DNA of 64,000 nucleotides from Comamonas sp. lk. Lineage in GTDB: Bacteria > Pseudomonadota > Gammaproteobacteria > Burkholderiales > Burkholderiaceae_C. The DNA lies in assembly GCA_945861345.1 (NCBI GenBank), contig CAMATX010000002.1, positions 1 to 64,000 of the forward strand, in the 5' to 3' direction. Positions 7,881-17,819 of this stretch are shown here, one piece after another (the stretch's first letter is position 1; each line of letters starts with the position of its first letter). The notes beneath the pieces were generated by a model. The model was given only the letters and a program-made list of their open reading frames with translations. It was not told the DNA's origin and searched no databases. The position numbers were made by a program, and so were the translations under genes.

Positions 7881-10142
7881 TTATTGGCGCGCCAAACGGC
7901 CTGGCGCCACTTGCAGGACCACGCCGTCGCTAAAGCGAACGGTGATCGGCTGCTTGGTGGCGTTAAAGGCGAGATAGGTTTTTTTACCGTCCGGGCGTTT
8001 GAATACGCTGTAGAGCGTGGTGTTGGCGGTGGTCTCAAAGTCGGGGGTGCCCATGGCTTGCAGGCTGAGCAACCAGTGCAAGGTGTGGCTGCGGGTGTCG
8101 CCCAATTCGAAGGATCCCCAGCGGTCCCATTGGGCCAGGCCGGCCTGCGGATCGGCCAGGGCCAGGGTTTTGGCGACCAGGTCGTGCCAAATATCGATGG
8201 GTTTGGCCACCTTGCCCCGCGCGGCGTAAATCTCGGTATCGGGTTTGAGCGTGGCCATGCTGCGTTTCACAAAGGCCGGGTCGCGCCCTAGGTAGGTAGA
8301 GGCGCTGGTGATGGGTAGCAAATTGATGCCCTTGATCTGGCGCGGCTCATCGATCCACCAGGTGTTGTGTGCGTATTTGCCGCCAAAGACCATGCTGGTT
8401 TCGACGTTTTGGTACTCGGGCGGAAACACCAAGCCGTGCAGATCAAACCAGTAGGTGTTGATGGCCTCGATCTCGTTGGTATAGAGGTAGATGCCGACAT
8501 CGCGCAGGGCTTTGTTGCCGGTGATTTCGGCCCACAAAATCAGGCCCGCCCAAGCGTTGATAGCCTCAGACGATGACTCCTGGTTATTGCCAAACGGCCC
8601 CAGGCCAATGCCCGAGGCCCAAGAGTGGCCCTCGTAGTGGTCAAAATTGCGGATGAACGGGAAGGCGGCCGCACCACGCTCGGTGGTGGCAATGTCGGCA
8701 ATCAGCAATTCCACCATGCCGCCCCAGCGCTCTTTGGCGGCCCACTGCGGATCGCGCAGGGCGATATCGGCCATAGCGCGTATCCAGTAGCCGTAGTGAA
8801 AGTGGTGGTCGTTCATTTGCTCCACGCCAAAGTATTCCTCGGGGTAGGAGACCACCGTGCCTTGCGCTTTGTCGTAATGAAAATAGGTTTTGCCGTTGTC
8901 ACCAGAAAACCATTGCTCTACCCGGCCTTTGAGCAGTTGCAGCAACTGGTCGCGCGCTTGCATATCGCCTTGCTGCTCGGCGACGTCCATCAGTTTGGTG
9001 ATGCGCTGCAAGCCCTTGCCCTGCCAATAGGGGCCGGTGCCGATCTCCAGCATCATGCGCCGGGCGTTGCGCTGGTCGGTTTTGAGTAGCTCGCGCAGTT
9101 CGGCACTGCGGGGCTGCTCATCCAAGCCGGGCCAATAAGGGACAAAGCCGTTGTAGGTGCGCTGGGTTTGGAAACGCCCCTCGGTAATGAGCTTAATGGG
9201 GCCGCGCAGGCTGGCATAGCTGGCACCAAGCGTGCCTTGCAGGCTGGGGTTGTTGTGCCACTGGTGGGGCAACAGGCCGAGCAAGGGCGTTGCAGCAGGC
9301 CCTTCCATGGTCTGGGCAGTCGCAGCGTAGGTACTGGTGAGGATGCTGCGCGCCTCGTCAAACGCCCAGTCTACGCGGGTGTCGGTCAAAAATGCATAGG
9401 CGTGGCGTAAAAACAGCGCCTGGGTGGCCGCACTGGCGTCGGGCAAGGCAGCAGCGGCGACATAGCCCTTGCCGGCGGGCAAATGGCCAATCCATTCGGT
9501 GCCCGAGCGCTGATCCCACCGCACGCCGGTAGGGCCGAAAAGCGCGTAGGCCTTGCCTTTGAAGTCCAGGGCCAACACGCGTGCATCCGACGCTGCGCTG
9601 CGGGTGGCGCCTGGCGGCACTTGCAAACGCACATCGCCTTGCGCGATGCGCAGCGACACAAAGGGGCTGCCGTGGGCTACGGTGGCGGTCATGGCCGGGG
9701 CCTTAGCGCCCCAAGCGATATCAATGGCCCAATCGCTGGCCTGGGCCAGCACCGGGCGCTCCAGCAACTGCCCAACCGGAGACAGCAGCAAGCCGTCTTG
9801 GTGCGGGTAGTGGATTTCCACGTCGCGGCGCTCGGTGGGCACCACGGTTTTAGAGGGCAGCGCGAACTCGATGCCCGCCGTGCTCGGCAAGATGGTTAGC
9901 GGGTGCGCAAACAAGACTTCGGGCTTGGCGCTGTAGACCAGCGCGGAGTACCACTGGTTGCTGGGCGCGGCGCGCTGGCGCATGGCCTCGGTGCGGTAAG
10001 GTGCCGCCGGTACGGCACGATCGGCCGCTTTGGGCGCGAGCGAATAGGCGCCAGCGCCTACTTTTTCAAGCTGCGCGTGGGCGCTGAGAACGGCACCGCC
10101 CAGCGCCAGGCAGGTGATGCAAACAATGCGAGAGAAGGCCAT
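7881..10142 (-). CDS. GH81 family endo-1,3-beta-glucanase, secreted
   Basis: Likely start MAFSRIVCITCLALGGAVLSAHAQ (signal peptide); NQWYSALVYS, NDHHFHYGYWIRAMADIA, NFDHYEGHSWASGIGLGPFGNNQESSSEAINAW are GH81 hallmarks. Confidence 0.93.
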   Translation of the reverse strand: MAFSRIVCITCLALGGAVLSAHAQLEKVGAGAYSLAPKAADRAVPAAPYRTEAMRQRAAPSNQWYSALVYSAKPEVLFAHPLTILPSTAGIEFALPSKTVVPTERRDVEIHYPHQDGLLLSPVGQLLERPVLAQASDWAIDIAWGAKAPAMTATVAHGSPFVSLRIAQGDVRLQVPPGATRSAASDARVLALDFKGKAYALFGPTGVRWDQRSGTEWIGHLPAGKGYVAAAALPDASAATQALFLRHAYAFLTDTRVDWAFDEARSILTSTYAATAQTMEGPAATPLLGLLPHQWHNNPSLQGTLGASYASLRGPIKLITEGRFQTQRTYNGFVPYWPGLDEQPRSAELRELLKTDQRNARRMMLEIGTGPYWQGKGLQRITKLMDVAEQQGDMQARDQLLQLLKGRVEQWFSGDNGKTYFHYDKAQGTVVSYPEEYFGVEQMNDHHFHYGYWIRAMADIALRDPQWAAKERWGGMVELLIADIATTERGAAAFPFIRNFDHYEGHSWASGIGLGPFGNNQESSSEAINAWAGLILWAEITGNKALRDVGIYLYTNEIEAINTYWFDLHGLVFPPEYQNVETSMVFGGKYAHNTWWIDEPRQIKGINLLPITSASTYLGRDPAFVKRSMATLKPDTEIYAARGKVAKPIDIWHDLVAKTLALADPQAGLAQWDRWGSFELGDTRSHTLHWLLSLQAMGTPDFETTANTTLYSVFKRPDGKKTYLAFNATKQPITVRFSDGVVLQVAPGRLARQ

Positions 10143-10212
10143 GGCAAATCCTGTGCAAAGCGCGCCAGCCCACAGCGGACGGCGCAAAAGTGGTAATCGT
10201 CAGGCGCGATTA

Positions 10213-10226
10213 TGAAAGCGCTTTCA
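10213..10226. promoter_or_regulatory. LacI-family operator TGAAAGCGCTTTCA upstream of GH81
   Basis: Perfect 14-bp palindrome. Confidence 0.75.
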
Positions 10227-10294
10227 AATTTAAGACACTAGGGTAATCCATAGCACGGGCCACAGCCTCACTTTGCACGGGACAGGACGGCAAC

Positions 10295-10311
10295 CTAGGG
10301 GAAACCCCTAG
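10295..10311. promoter_or_regulatory. Palindrome CTAGGGGAAACCCCTAG upstream of porin (putative activator site)
   Basis: Perfect 7-bp arms with 3-nt spacer; related palindromes at 10238-10253 and 19184-19200. Confidence 0.5.
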
Positions 10312-10349
10312 CTATCAGGATGCAAAATAGTTGCATCATTAAGCTACCG

Positions 10350-10363
10350 TGAAAGCGCTTTCA
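10350..10363. promoter_or_regulatory. LacI-family operator TGAAAGCGCTTTCA upstream of porin
   Basis: Perfect 14-bp palindrome ~20 bp before the porin start. Confidence 0.75.
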
Positions 10364-10379
10364 CAAATTTCAGATTTCT

Positions 10380-11717
10380 ATGACTATGAGCCTTGCATCT
10401 ACCCTTATCCCTGCCCGTACCACATTGCTGCAGTCTGCCTTGGCTGCAGCCCTGGCCTGCGGGGCCTCGGTAAGCCACGCTATCGACTTTGGGCCCGATG
10501 GCATGTTCACGCTGACCGGCTTTGCCAAAGTGGAGAGCAGCCGCGCCAGCAACCAGTGCAATGCCTGCGCGCGCTTTCCCAGCGAGGACAAGCAACGCAT
10601 ATGGGCCGACGAGGTGGTGCCCGGGCGTGAGTACAAAACGGGCAACACCACGGTCACCTTGTTCCAGCCCTGGCTGGGCGCTAACTACAACCTGGGCAGC
10701 GGCTACAAATTCTCAGCGCTACTGAGCCAGCGCTGGCGCGACGGCATGCTGGACATGGCGTTTGACCCCAATATTTGGTACGAGAAAAACGTCGCGATCA
10801 GCCATGAGGACTATGGCCGCATCGCCATCGGCAGCATGACCGCCCGCGGCTGGAGCGTGGCCGACTACCCCTACGGCACCAACATCGGCCTGTCCAACGA
10901 ATGGGGCGGCAGCGGCGCAGGCTACGGCATGCTGGGCAACGCCGTGCGCGTGACCACCCGCCCGCTCGATGTGCTAAGCGGCGACCTGGTACTCGAGGCC
11001 ACCTACGACCGGGGCAACACCAACTTCAGCGCCAACAAGCCTGCCTTTTTAGAGTTGTACGCGCAGTATCACCAGGGTGATTTGGTCGTCGACGGCATCT
11101 ACCAGGACACGCGCAACGGCAAGCCTGTGGCCTGGGGCCATGCGCCCTTCTCCGGGCTAACCGATTCCGCCGAATTTGACAGCAAGCTGGGCGGCTCGGG
11201 CCAAAGCATCGCCATGGTGATGGCGCGCTACCAGTTGACCTCGCAAATAGAGCTCTCGGGCGGCCTGCGCGCCAACCGCTGGAGCGGGGCGCACGCGATT
11301 CAACTCACCACCGGCGCGCAAGGGCTTTGGAACAATATGTTCAATGTCGCCTGGGACACCCAGCTGGCCGGTGTGCCCAACCCCGGCTATGTGGCCACCT
11401 CGGTCGACGTCAGCGCCGGTGCGCGCTACCGCATGGGTGCCTGGACGGCCTCTAGCGGCGTGGTCTACCTGGGCAAAGCCAAAACCGACAACCCCGCCGA
11501 ACGTGGCCAAAGCAACGACGCCTTGGCCGGCACCATCGGCCTGAACTACGACATGGGCGACGGGCTGCAGCTTTATGGATTTGCCGGCATGGTGCGCTTT
11601 GGGCGCCTGGGCCTCTCGCCCATGTCCATGCCCGGAAACACCGCCTTTTGGGGTGTGGACCCGCGCGTAACGCAAGACGGCAACTGGCTCGGCCTGGGTG
11701 CGGTTTACACCTTTTGA
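10380..11717 (+). CDS. Outer-membrane porin, probably for oligosaccharides
   Basis: Signal peptide ending SVSHA-IDFG, beta-barrel alternation, C-terminal aromatic (AVYTF); next to GH81 and GH17. Confidence 0.7.
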   Translation: MTMSLASTLIPARTTLLQSALAAALACGASVSHAIDFGPDGMFTLTGFAKVESSRASNQCNACARFPSEDKQRIWADEVVPGREYKTGNTTVTLFQPWLGANYNLGSGYKFSALLSQRWRDGMLDMAFDPNIWYEKNVAISHEDYGRIAIGSMTARGWSVADYPYGTNIGLSNEWGGSGAGYGMLGNAVRVTTRPLDVLSGDLVLEATYDRGNTNFSANKPAFLELYAQYHQGDLVVDGIYQDTRNGKPVAWGHAPFSGLTDSAEFDSKLGGSGQSIAMVMARYQLTSQIELSGGLRANRWSGAHAIQLTTGAQGLWNNMFNVAWDTQLAGVPNPGYVATSVDVSAGARYRMGAWTASSGVVYLGKAKTDNPAERGQSNDALAGTIGLNYDMGDGLQLYGFAGMVRFGRLGLSPMSMPGNTAFWGVDPRVTQDGNWLGLGAVYTF

Positions 11718-11754
11718 TGCCCGGCCTACTGCCTGACTTTGTGCACCTTCTTTC

Positions 11755-13527
11755 ATGAAAACTCTCAGCATGTTTAAAAATACCCAACAGTGGATGCGCG
11801 GCGCACTGAGCGCCGGATTGGTTGCCGTTTTGCTCGCCTGCGGCGGCGGCGGCGTGGTGCCCGGCACCGGTGTCGCCACCCGCACGCTCAGCCCCGAATT
11901 CAGCAGCCGCAAAGCCGTGGCCTATTCGCCTTACCGCAGCAGCAACCGCGACACCGAAGTCATCACCGATGCCATGGTTTTGCAAGACCTGCAACTGCTC
12001 TCGGCGGGCGGCTTCAAGCTGATCCGCTTGTTTGACAGCTCGGACGCGGTAGCTTCGCGGGTACTGCGCTTGCTGGCAGCCAACCCCAGTCTGGACATCA
12101 AAGTGATGCTCGGCGCCTACATCCTGAGCGAGAGCAGCCCCTACATCACCGAAGCACAAAAGGCCAACAGCCGCAGCTTCAACGCCGCCGAGGTGGCACG
12201 CGCCGTGGTGCTGGCCAAGAGCTACCCGTCCCTCGTTTTGGCCGTCAGCGTGGGCAACGAGACCATGGTGAGCTGGTCTTTTGTACCCACCAGCCCAGCG
12301 CTGATGGCCGGCTACATCAGTGCCGTGCGCAACCAGATTACCCAGCCCGTCACCACCGATGACAGCTGGTCCTTCTTTGCCCGGTCCGCCGGTGAACCCA
12401 ACGACCCCAAACCGGTGCTCAACACCATCGACTTTGTGGCCCTGCATACCTACCCACTGCTCGATACACCGTACAACACCTGGGACTGGATGCAAACGGC
12501 CGTTCCCGCAGACCAACGCGCTGTCGCCATGATGGACGCGGCCATCGCCAAAGCCAAAGCCGACTATGCGGCGGCACGCACCCAGCTCGATAACACGGGC
12601 TTTAGCGCCCTGCCCATCGTGATCGGCGAGACCGGCTGGAAAGCCGCGCCGGCCAATGGCGAGACCGGGCGCGCCAGCCCGGCCAACCAACGCATGTACC
12701 TGGACCGCTTAAACGCCTGGGCAAAAACCAGCACCGCGCCTAAAGCCATCGTCTATTTCGAAGCCTTTGACGAACCCTGGAAAGGCAGCGACAACGCCTT
12801 TGGTCTGTTCAACGTCAGCCGCCAACCGCGCTGCGCCATCAAAGACCTGTACCCGACTCTGACGCCCGAGACCAATAGCTGTACTGATGCACAGGCGCTG
12901 TACTACATCGCCCCGGTCACGCGTGGCACCGTGACAGCCAACCGCTACAGCGCCTACATGGACACGCTGACCGCCGGCGAAGCACGTCCTGGCGAAATGC
13001 CGCGCTTTGACGCCTGGGACAGCGGCGCCACGGCGGGCTATGCGCAAACTGCTGATGCAGCGGCCACCATCGATCCGGGCAATGGCATTGACATCACGCC
13101 CAAACCCGCAGTTTGGGGCTGGGGCCTGGCCTTGGGCCTGCCCACAAGTACCGAGGATCTGAGTAACTTCAACAGCGCCAGCGGTCGCCTTAATTTCAGC
13201 ATCAACACGACTTATGCGGGCAAGTTGGAAATCGGCTTTTTTACCGGCTCAGCGGCCGCTGGCAGCGCCTTCGATGTCTACCTGCCCATCAGCAGCGGCC
13301 AGTACGGCTACGTCAACGATGGCAAATGGCACGAGGTGTCCATTCCGATCAAGGACATCACCCCGCGCGGCGCCATGGCCTACGGCATGACCGACCCGAA
13401 CAAGGCCAAGCTGGACATGAGCAAGGTGCAAAGCGTGTTCGTGATTGCCGACCGCTACGCGGTGACCGGCAACAGCGCCAACGTGACGACGCGCCTGAAA
13501 ATCGACGCGATTTATTGGTCTAAGTAA
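11755..13527 (+). CDS. GH17 family beta-1,3-glucanase/glucanosyltransferase-like lipoprotein with C-terminal beta-sandwich domain
   Basis: Lipobox LVAVLLACGGGG; AVSVGNETMVSW (acid/base) and PIVIGETGWKA (nucleophile); YFEAFDEPWK. Confidence 0.88.
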   Translation: MKTLSMFKNTQQWMRGALSAGLVAVLLACGGGGVVPGTGVATRTLSPEFSSRKAVAYSPYRSSNRDTEVITDAMVLQDLQLLSAGGFKLIRLFDSSDAVASRVLRLLAANPSLDIKVMLGAYILSESSPYITEAQKANSRSFNAAEVARAVVLAKSYPSLVLAVSVGNETMVSWSFVPTSPALMAGYISAVRNQITQPVTTDDSWSFFARSAGEPNDPKPVLNTIDFVALHTYPLLDTPYNTWDWMQTAVPADQRAVAMMDAAIAKAKADYAAARTQLDNTGFSALPIVIGETGWKAAPANGETGRASPANQRMYLDRLNAWAKTSTAPKAIVYFEAFDEPWKGSDNAFGLFNVSRQPRCAIKDLYPTLTPETNSCTDAQALYYIAPVTRGTVTANRYSAYMDTLTAGEARPGEMPRFDAWDSGATAGYAQTADAAATIDPGNGIDITPKPAVWGWGLALGLPTSTEDLSNFNSASGRLNFSINTTYAGKLEIGFFTGSAAAGSAFDVYLPISSGQYGYVNDGKWHEVSIPIKDITPRGAMAYGMTDPNKAKLDMSKVQSVFVIADRYAVTGNSANVTTRLKIDAIYWSK

Positions 13528-13544
13528 AGCATGGGGCGGGCCTG

Positions 13545-14594
13545 CTAAACCGCCTGGCCAGCCGCATCAAAGGCCAGCACCCACTGCGGCTCCGCACGCA
13601 AGAACACGGTGCTGCCAGATTGGATCGCCTGCTCAGCAGCCACTTTGGCTTTGAGCAGCGCGGCCACACCCTCCACGCGCATGTGCAAAATGGACGCGTC
13701 GCCCAAATGCTCAGCGAGCACTACCGTGGCGGCCACACCCGCACCACCCGCATGTACCTGTAAATGTTCCGGGCGCACCCCGATGTGCTGCACCTGCAGG
13801 CGGTCGGCACCCGCCAATGCGGCCCATAAAGCCTGGTGCGCCAGAGGCGCTGAGGCCACGGGGCGTTCGACCAGATTGATTTTGGGCGCGCCCATGAAAC
13901 TGGCCACAAAGGTATTGGCGGGCCGGTTGTAAACCTCCAGCGGCGCGCCAAGCTGCTCTATGCGGCCCTGGTTAAACACGGCAATGCGCGAGCCCAGGGT
14001 CATGGCCTCCACTTGGTCATGGGTCACGTAAATCATGGTGGTGCCCAGCTCTTTGTGCAGGCGGGCCAGCTCTACGCGCATATCAACGCGCAGCGCGGCA
14101 TCCAAATTGGAGAGTGGCTCGTCAAACAAAAACACTTTGGGCTTGCGCACAATGGCCCGGCCAATGGCTACGCGCTGGCGCTGGCCGCCCGAAAGCTCTT
14201 TGGGGTAGCGCTGCAGCAAATCGGCCATGCGCAATGTATCGGCCGCCTGCTGCACCTGGCGCTCGCGCTGGGCTTTGTCCACGCCGGCCATCTTGAGGGC
14301 AAAACCCATGTTCTCGGCCACCGTCATGTGCGGGTAGAGGGCATAGCTTTGAAACACCATGGCAGCGCCACGGTCTGCCGGGCGCAAGTCGTTGGCGCGC
14401 ACGCCGTCAATTTGCAACTCGCCCGCGCTGATGCTCTCCAGGCCCGCAATCATGCGCAAGGTGGTGGATTTGCCGCATCCCGAAGGGCCAACGAAGACCA
14501 AAAACTCGCCGTCCTGCACATCAATATCGATGCCACGGATGACCTCGCTGGCGCCGTAGCTCTTGCGAAGGCCTTGTAAGGTGACGGATCCCAT
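13545..14594 (-). CDS. ABC transporter ATP-binding protein (UgpC/MalK-type sugar importer)
   Basis: GPSGCGKSTTLRMIAG Walker A, LSGGQRQRVAIGRA signature, C-terminal OB-fold region. Confidence 0.93.
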   Translation of the reverse strand: MGSVTLQGLRKSYGASEVIRGIDIDVQDGEFLVFVGPSGCGKSTTLRMIAGLESISAGELQIDGVRANDLRPADRGAAMVFQSYALYPHMTVAENMGFALKMAGVDKAQRERQVQQAADTLRMADLLQRYPKELSGGQRQRVAIGRAIVRKPKVFLFDEPLSNLDAALRVDMRVELARLHKELGTTMIYVTHDQVEAMTLGSRIAVFNQGRIEQLGAPLEVYNRPANTFVASFMGAPKINLVERPVASAPLAHQALWAALAGADRLQVQHIGVRPEHLQVHAGGAGVAATVVLAEHLGDASILHMRVEGVAALLKAKVAAEQAIQSGSTVFLRAEPQWVLAFDAAGQAV

Positions 14595-14624
14595 GCGCGT
14601 GTCCTTTTTTCTTAAGGGGTCGGC

Positions 14625-15977
14625 TTAGGCAGCGCGCTGCGCCGGCACTTGGGCACCCAAAAACTGTCGATACCACAAGGCGCTGTCTTTGAGCGTGCGC
14701 TTTTGCGTGGCGTAGTCGACGTGCACAATGCCAAAACGCTTGGCGTAGCCCGACGCCCATTCAAAATTGTCCATCAGGCTCCAGACCATGTAGCCGCCCA
14801 TATTGACGCCCTGCGCCATGGCGGCCTGCACGGCGGCGATATGGGTTTGCAGGTAGTGCTGCCGATCAGCGTCGTGGATGCGGCCTTGCGTCAGCGGATC
14901 TTTAAACGCCCCGCCGTTTTCGGTAATCAACAAGGTGGGCACCGGGTAGTCGCGGTGCAGGCGCAGCAGCAACTCGGTCAGGCCCTGGGGATAAATTTCC
15001 CACGCCATCTCGGTCAGCGGCAGGCCGCTGCTGTGCACGTCCCATTGACCCTCGGCCCGCACTACCGAGCGTGAGTAGTAGTTAATACCCAAAAAGTCCA
15101 TGGGCGTGGCGATGATGTCCAGGTCGCCCGCCTGTACCGGCGGCGCGTCCATGCCCAAATGCTCCATCACGTCCTGCGGATAGCTGGCGCGAAACATGGG
15201 ATCCATGTACAGGCGCAGCAAGAGGCCATCCTCTAAGTGCGCTTTGGCCTTGTCTTGGGCACTGTCAGTCGCTGCTTGCACCGGTGCAAGATTGAGCACG
15301 ATGCCTAGCTTGGCGGTGCAGCCTTGGACTCGCAAGGCCCGCAGGGCCATGCCGTGGCTGAGCATCAGGTGGTGCGCCACGCGCATGGCGATGCCCCGGT
15401 CTTTCATGCCAGGCGCAAAAATGCCGCTTTCATGGCCGAGTATGGACATTACCCAGGGTTCGTTATGGGTCGCAATGGAAGCCACCCGGTCGCCCAAGCG
15501 CTGGTGCATGGCCAAGGCGTAGTCGACAAATCGGTCGCAGGTATCACGCGCAGCCCAGCCACCTTGGTCCTGCAAAGCCTGCGGCAAGTCCCAGTGGTTG
15601 AGCGTCAAATAGGGCGCCACACCGCGTGCCAGCAAGCCATCGACCAGGCGCTCGTAAAAATCCAGCCCCTTGCTATTAAAGGCGCCTGATCCGAGCGCTT
15701 GCACCCGAGGCCAGGAGGCCGAGAATCGATAGGCGTTAACGCCCAGGCTGGCGATCATGTCCAAGTCTGGTTCTAGCAAACGGTAGTGCGCGCAGGCTTC
15801 TTTGCCGTCGCTTTTGTCCGCGATGGTGCCTTCCTTAGCGCAAAAAGTGTCCCAGATAGAGGGGCCTTTGCCGTCCGCGTCATGGGCGCCTTCGATCTGG
15901 AATGCGCTGGTGGCAACGCCCCAGACGAAATCGGAGGGAAAGCTGGCTTTGAGGTCTGCGTCTGAACGTAAATGCAT
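14625..15977 (-). CDS. GH1 family beta-glucosidase, cytoplasmic
   Basis: FPSDFVWGVATSAFQIEGA, THNEPWVMS acid/base, LLITENGGAF nucleophile. Confidence 0.95.
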   Translation of the reverse strand: MHLRSDADLKASFPSDFVWGVATSAFQIEGAHDADGKGPSIWDTFCAKEGTIADKSDGKEACAHYRLLEPDLDMIASLGVNAYRFSASWPRVQALGSGAFNSKGLDFYERLVDGLLARGVAPYLTLNHWDLPQALQDQGGWAARDTCDRFVDYALAMHQRLGDRVASIATHNEPWVMSILGHESGIFAPGMKDRGIAMRVAHHLMLSHGMALRALRVQGCTAKLGIVLNLAPVQAATDSAQDKAKAHLEDGLLLRLYMDPMFRASYPQDVMEHLGMDAPPVQAGDLDIIATPMDFLGINYYSRSVVRAEGQWDVHSSGLPLTEMAWEIYPQGLTELLLRLHRDYPVPTLLITENGGAFKDPLTQGRIHDADRQHYLQTHIAAVQAAMAQGVNMGGYMVWSLMDNFEWASGYAKRFGIVHVDYATQKRTLKDSALWYRQFLGAQVPAQRAA

Positions 15978-16022
15978 GCTGTTAATTAATTAGGTGAAAT
16001 GTCAAAGGGTTGCAGGCGCGGC

Positions 16023-16853
16023 CTACTTCACCGCGCCTGCGGTGAGGCCATCGATCAGGCGACGGGAGGAAATCGCAAACAAAACCAAGAGCGGCAAAGT
16101 GGCAATCGCCGAGCCCGCCATCACCGCACCCCACTCGGTGTTGACGGGGCTTTGCATGCTGCGCAGCGCCAACGGCAAGGTGTACATCTCGGGCGAGCGC
16201 ATCACAATCAGCGGGCCGATGAAGTTGTTCCACGACGCGATAAAGGTGATCAAACCCAGTGTGCCCAAGGCCGGCTTGAGCAGGGGCAAGACGATGCGCC
16301 AGTAAATTCCCCATTCGCCGCATCCGTCCATGCGCGCCGCTTCCACCAGGTCGCGTGGAATGGCGCTGCTGACAAACTGGCGCATCATGAAAATGCCAAA
16401 CGCACTGGCTGCGCCGGGGATATAGAGCGCGCGGGGTTGGTCAATCCAGCCGAAGGCGTCCATGATCATGAAGCTGGGAATCATGCCCAGAAAGGAGGGC
16501 AGCAGCATGGTGCCCATGACCAAGGTAAACAAGGGCTGCTTGCCCCGGAATTCGTACATGGCAAAGGCATAGCCGCCCATGGAGCAAAACAGCAAGGTCA
16601 GCGCGGTGGAAGCCAGCGCGACATACAAACTCCAGCCCAGGCTGCGCCAAAAAGCGATCTTGGTGGTCAAAATGTCCAGGTTGCTTAAAAAATTGCTGCC
16701 AAAGAACAGCGGTGGCGGCAGGTTGAAGATTTCGGTGCGTGAATGGCTGGCAAAAACGAACATGAAATAAAAGGGCAGCAGCATCACCAGCGCACCCACG
16801 CCGACCAGGGCATAGGCGGCGCGGGGGGCGAGCAGGTCGGTGCGCATCGTCAT
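16023..16853 (-). CDS. ABC sugar transporter permease (MalG-like)
   Basis: Multi-TM with EAARMDGCGEWGIYWRIVLPLLKPAL EAA motif. Confidence 0.92.
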   Translation of the reverse strand: MTMRTDLLAPRAAYALVGVGALVMLLPFYFMFVFASHSRTEIFNLPPPLFFGSNFLSNLDILTTKIAFWRSLGWSLYVALASTALTLLFCSMGGYAFAMYEFRGKQPLFTLVMGTMLLPSFLGMIPSFMIMDAFGWIDQPRALYIPGAASAFGIFMMRQFVSSAIPRDLVEAARMDGCGEWGIYWRIVLPLLKPALGTLGLITFIASWNNFIGPLIVMRSPEMYTLPLALRSMQSPVNTEWGAVMAGSAIATLPLLVLFAISSRRLIDGLTAGAVK

Positions 16854-16858
16854 GGGCC

Positions 16859-17818
16859 TTAGGCGGCAGGGCCGCGCGGCTTGAAGGCGCGGTTGGTCAG
16901 CCAGGTGAGCACGGCTACAAACACAAACAACAGCCAGGACAGGGCGCTGGCGCCACCAAAGTCGTTGAACTCAAAGGCCGTGCGGTACATATACATGGCG
17001 GTGGTCATGCCGGTCTGGTCGGTACCGCCACGCCCGCCAGTCAGAATGAAGGGCTCTTCAAACAACTGCAGGCCACCAATCATGCTGAGCGTGACGCCAA
17101 AGTAAATCATCGGCTGCAAGCTGGGCAGGGTGATGTACCAAAACTGCTGCCAGCGTCCGGCCCCGTCCATCGTGGCGGCCTCGTAAATGTCGCCGGGAAT
17201 GGTTTGCAAAGCCGCCAGGTAAAGCACCGTGTTAAAGCCCACATAACGCCAGAACACCACCAGCGCGATCGCAGGTTTGATGTTCTCGGCCCGGCCCAAC
17301 CAGTCGGTGGGCTCCGCTGGCGTGAGCCAGGCCAAACCAGGCACCCCGTGCAAGGCCTGCAAACTCAGATTGATCAGCCCGTAGTCGGTGGAAAACAGCG
17401 TGCTAAACATCATGGCAATGGCCACGGTGCTGGTGATGTAGGGCAAAAAGTAGGCGCCAATCACGCTGTTGCGGCTGCGCTTGAACGAGGTGTGGATGAA
17501 GTAGGCCAGCGGAATAGCCACCACATGCTGCGGCACGCCCGAGACTACGGCCAGCCATGCGGTGTTTTTGAGCGACTTCCAAAACCATTCGTCGGTCAAG
17601 GCAAACGCAAAATTATCCAGGCCCACAAACTTCATGGCTGACACGCCGGCCGTGGGCTCCCAGCTCTGAAACGCCAGGTAAAAAGAGAAGGCCAGCGGAA
17701 ACAAGCCAAAGACCACGAACAACAGCACAAACGGGCTGAGCAGCACGTAAGGCGCTGCTGCGGGCGAGAGGCGGGGCAGGAATCCGACGCGCATGAGCAA
17801 GTTATGGGCTGGGGCCAA
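16859..17818 (-). CDS. ABC sugar transporter permease (MalF-like)
   Basis: Multi-TM with YEAATMDGAGRWQQFWYITLPSLQPM EAA motif. Confidence 0.92.
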   Translation of the reverse strand: MAPAHNLLMRVGFLPRLSPAAAPYVLLSPFVLLFVVFGLFPLAFSFYLAFQSWEPTAGVSAMKFVGLDNFAFALTDEWFWKSLKNTAWLAVVSGVPQHVVAIPLAYFIHTSFKRSRNSVIGAYFLPYITSTVAIAMMFSTLFSTDYGLINLSLQALHGVPGLAWLTPAEPTDWLGRAENIKPAIALVVFWRYVGFNTVLYLAALQTIPGDIYEAATMDGAGRWQQFWYITLPSLQPMIYFGVTLSMIGGLQLFEEPFILTGGRGGTDQTGMTTAMYMYRTAFEFNDFGGASALSWLLFVFVAVLTWLTNRAFKPRGPAA

Positions 17819-17819
17819 C

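Noticed and set aside
7739-8038. N-terminal extension of the binding lipoprotein ORF (MRPPPTPRSTAY...)
   Set aside because: Overlaps the GH81 3' end and the operator region; the lipobox signal starting at 7738 fits a real start much better.
11452-12690. 412-aa minus-strand ORF opposite porin/GH17
   Set aside because: Antisense to two supported genes; low-complexity Gly/Ala/His composition.
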